Assembly: GCA_003142185.1 (NCBI GenBank)
Contig: PLOR01000031.1
Location: 1-43,156 of the forward strand
Length of the DNA stretch: 43,156 nt
Reading direction: 5' to 3'
Source: Bryobacterales bacterium
Lineage (GTDB): Bacteria; Acidobacteriota; Terriglobia; Bryobacterales; Bryobacteraceae
A program made the translations under genes and the position numbers. Below are positions 40,916-43,156 of this stretch, piece after piece; position 1 is the stretch's first letter; each line of letters opens with the position of its first letter. The notes below the pieces were generated by a model. The model worked only from the letters and a program-made list of their open reading frames with translations. It was not told where the DNA came from and ran no database searches.

Positions 40916-43156
40916 TCACTGATAGTGCAGCGCCTGGCCCGGATCGGTGGCGGCGGCGCGGCGGGCGGGAATGAAGGTCGCGATCAGAGCGACCAGCGAG
41001 AGGATGGCGGCGACCGCGGCGAGAGTCCACGGGTCGCCGGCTTTCACGCTGAACAGCAGGCTGGCGAGGAAGCGTGTCAGCAGGTACGCCAGCGCCAGGC
41101 CGATCGCCACGCCCATTCCAGCCAGTTTCAAGCCTTGGCCGAGCATCAGCTTCAACACGTCGCCGCGGCTCGATCCCAAGGCCATGCGGATGCCGATTTC
41201 CTGAGTGCGTTGTTCGACCGAATACGACATCACGCCGTAGATGCCGATCGCGGCCAGCAGCAGCGCAATGACGGCGAAAATGGTGAGCAGCAGCATGTTG
41301 AAGTTCTGCCGCGCCATGGTTGACGCGAGCACCTTCTCCATCGGCTCGACGTGCGAAACCGTCATGGTGGCGTCGACGGCCTGGATTTGGCGCTCGACGG
41401 CGGCGCTCAGAGCCATTGGGTCGCCACGCCCCCGCACCGCCCAGGCCAGCGGAATGAGTTGGCGAACCAGTTCCATCATTCCCTGCGGCACTTGGGCTTC
41501 CGGAAGGTACATGACTCCGAGATCGCCATTCGCCACCCCGGCTTCCTTGACCGTTCCCACCACGCCCACGATTTCCCGCGGAGGGTCCGCAAACTGCGGG
41601 CCGAGGCCCTGGCCGATGGTGATCACCTGGCCGATGGGGTCCTGATTCGGCCAGTAGCGCTTGGCCATGTGCTGATTGATAATCACCACCGGCGTGGCGT
41701 TGCCGGTATCGGTCTCGGTGAAGCGCCGGCCGCGCAGCAGCGGAATGCGAAACGCCTGGAAGTAATGCCCGGCAACGAACCGGTATTGCTCGTCGCCGTT
41801 GTACTGGTCGCCCTTGGCGGGAGGCTTGCCGGCGATATTGAACGGCAGGTCAATTCCGTAGCCGATTCCTGGCAGTAACACCGCGGTCGCGGCCGCCTCT
41901 ACGCCAGGGACGCCCTCGATGCGGCGCAGCGTGTCGGTGGTGAATGCATCGATCTTGCCGGTGGTGGAATAGGCGCCGCTGGTGAGCGAAGTGGCCATGG
42001 TGAGGACATTGTGCGGGTCGATGCCGGGTTGGGCGTTGCTGAGGCCGACGAAGGTGCGGATGAGGAGAGCCGCGCCGGCCACCAGCACCAGCGCCAGCGC
42101 CACCTCGGCGACCACCAGGGACGAGCGGAGGCGATTCTGGCGCCGGCTGGTCCCGGAGCGGTTGCCGGCTTCCTTGAGGGCGGACACCAGATCGAGCTTC
42201 GATGCCTGCAGCGCCGGGATGAGGCCAAAGAGAACGCCGGTGAGCAGAGCGGCGGCCAGGGTGAACGCGGCCACGCGCCAATCGAGCGGCGGCGCCACCG
42301 CGCGCACGCCGTCCGCATCCATCAGGCGCGGGATGTTGGCGGGAACCAGCAGCAACAGCGCGCGCACTCCCCAGGAACCGAGTGCGTAGCCGAGCGCGCC
42401 GCCGATCCCGGCCAATAAGACACTTTCGGTGAGCAGTTGGCGCACCACCCGCCAGCGGCCGGCGCCCACGGCGGCGCGCACCGCCATTTCGCGCTGGCGA
42501 GCGGCGGCCCGCGCGAGCAGCAGGTTCGCCACATTGGCGCAGGCGATCAGCAGCACGAATCCCACCGCGCCCAGCAGGACCAGCAAGGCCGTCTTGATGT
42601 CGCCAACGGTGGCTTCGCGCATGGGCGTCACGGCCACGGATTCTCCCTTGTCCATCCACTTCGGATTCTCTTTGCGGAAGCGCTCGCCGGCGATCTTCAT
42701 CTCCGCGCGCGCCGCAGACAGGGTCACGCCGGGCTTGAGCCGCGCGGCAACATTCAAATAATGGCCTTGGTTGGTGGAGTGCGGGTCGGCCTGGAGCGGC
42801 AGGAACACTTCTGATTGGGGTTCCGAGTGGAAACCCTTGGGGAGCACGCCGAGGACGGTGTACGGCTGGCCGTTGAGCAGGACAGGGCGGCCAATAATGC
42901 GCGGGTCGCCGCCGAGGCGCGACTGCCACATTTCGTGCGTCAGCACGGCCACCGCCGGGCCGTCCGGTACGTCTTCGGACGGAGTGAACGCGCGGCCCAT
43001 CGACGGACCCACGCCGAAAACCTGGAAGAAGCCCGAGGAAACCTGGAGCGTCTTCACTTCCTCCGGCCGGTCGCCTGCGCCCAGGTTCATTCCGGAGGCC
43101 CCGAAACCGTACAGGGTCATCGACTGGAAGACGTGGTTGTCCTTCCAGGCCATGAA
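40916..43156 (-). CDS. ADOP-family MacB/FtsX permease, N-terminus beyond the window
   Basis: A large integral-membrane permease; at least 746 residues are present, and the frame runs off the window end, so the start is missing. The N-terminal MacB periplasmic core-like domain (VSSGFFQVFGVGPSMGRAFTPSEDVPDGPAVAVLTHEMWQSRLGGDPRIIG) is followed by two FtsX blocks, each ending in a PARRAA-type loop (LARAAARQREMAVRAAVGAGRWRVVRQLLTESVLLAG and IGIRMALGSSRGDVLKLMLGQGL). Acidobacteria carry many such ADOP genes, usually without a partner ATPase beside them. The substrate is unknown; members are related to macrolide/peptide exporters. Confidence 0.93.
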   Translation of the reverse strand, partial: FMAWKDNHVFQSMTLYGFGASGMNLGAGDRPEEVKTLQVSSGFFQVFGVGPSMGRAFTPSEDVPDGPAVAVLTHEMWQSRLGGDPRIIGRPVLLNGQPYTVLGVLPKGFHSEPQSEVFLPLQADPHSTNQGHYLNVAARLKPGVTLSAARAEMKIAGERFRKENPKWMDKGESVAVTPMREATVGDIKTALLVLLGAVGFVLLIACANVANLLLARAAARQREMAVRAAVGAGRWRVVRQLLTESVLLAGIGGALGYALGSWGVRALLLLVPANIPRLMDADGVRAVAPPLDWRVAAFTLAAALLTGVLFGLIPALQASKLDLVSALKEAGNRSGTSRRQNRLRSSLVVAEVALALVLVAGAALLIRTFVGLSNAQPGIDPHNVLTMATSLTSGAYSTTGKIDAFTTDTLRRIEGVPGVEAAATAVLLPGIGYGIDLPFNIAGKPPAKGDQYNGDEQYRFVAGHYFQAFRIPLLRGRRFTETDTGNATPVVIINQHMAKRYWPNQDPIGQVITIGQGLGPQFADPPREIVGVVGTVKEAGVANGDLGVMYLPEAQVPQGMMELVRQLIPLAWAVRGRGDPMALSAAVERQIQAVDATMTVSHVEPMEKVLASTMARQNFNMLLLTIFAVIALLLAAIGIYGVMSYSVEQRTQEIGIRMALGSSRGDVLKLMLGQGLKLAGMGVAIGLALAYLLTRFLASLLFSVKAGDPWTLAAVAAILSLVALIATFIPARRAAATDPGQALHYQ

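Overview
The window reads as ordinary chromosome of a GC-rich, Gram-negative soil-type bacterium, most likely an Acidobacteriota of the Bryobacterales (Candidatus Solibacter-like). This is an inference from four things: an NHL-repeat protein ending in the adhesin-like C-terminal domain abundant in Solibacter (TIGR03437-type), a MacB/FtsX permease of the acidobacterial ADOP kind, a TonB/ExbB/ExbD/ExbD operon, and the tgt-yajC-secD-secF order. I see no rRNA, tRNA, CRISPR array, IS transposase or phage module.

Layout. 0-9 kb: a small unknown gene, an S41 peptidase, a LolA-like periplasmic protein, the NHL protein, and on the minus strand an LssY_C-type secreted protein, a membrane YHS protein, a secreted TPR protein and a conserved hypothetical. 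9-17.4 kb: a XerC/D recombinase, a CCA-adding/poly(A) polymerase-family enzyme, a GxxExxY protein, a PilZ protein, then a translationally coupled set of an active M16 peptidase, an M16 homologue without the metal site but with an extra C-terminal domain, and a LolA-like protein whose 5' end carries a 158-bp nested palindrome. 17.4-23 kb: a VOC protein, a zinc-ribbon/DUF2007 protein, then tgt, yajC, secD and secF (queuosine tRNA modification and Sec protein export). 23-26.6 kb: tonB, exbB, two exbD genes and a TPR lipoprotein, closed by a strong terminator. This is the energiser for TonB-dependent outer-membrane uptake.

26.6-32.6 kb: a composite of three nested inverted-repeat families, a stand-alone penicillin-binding transpeptidase, a small TPR protein, two unrecognised membrane-anchored proteins and uvrC. 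33-38.1 kb is the most distinctive part. Four tightly packed minus-strand genes encode a PIG-L/LmbE deacetylase, an FkbH-like glyceryl-loading enzyme, an acyl carrier protein and a MaoC-SDR fusion, converging on a GNAT-family acyltransferase. Together they look like a compact pathway that would load a glycerate-derived acyl group on the carrier protein, modify it and pass it to an amine exposed by deacetylation. This function is inferred. The window closes with a sugar isomerase-like TIM-barrel protein, a class I aminotransferase, mscL with a C-terminal zinc ribbon, another inverted repeat pair of the family seen near 26.6 kb, and the cut-off ADOP permease.

The intergenic palindromes (three families, one invading a coding region) and the FkbH/ACP/PIG-L/GNAT locus are the two parts that most deserve follow-up.
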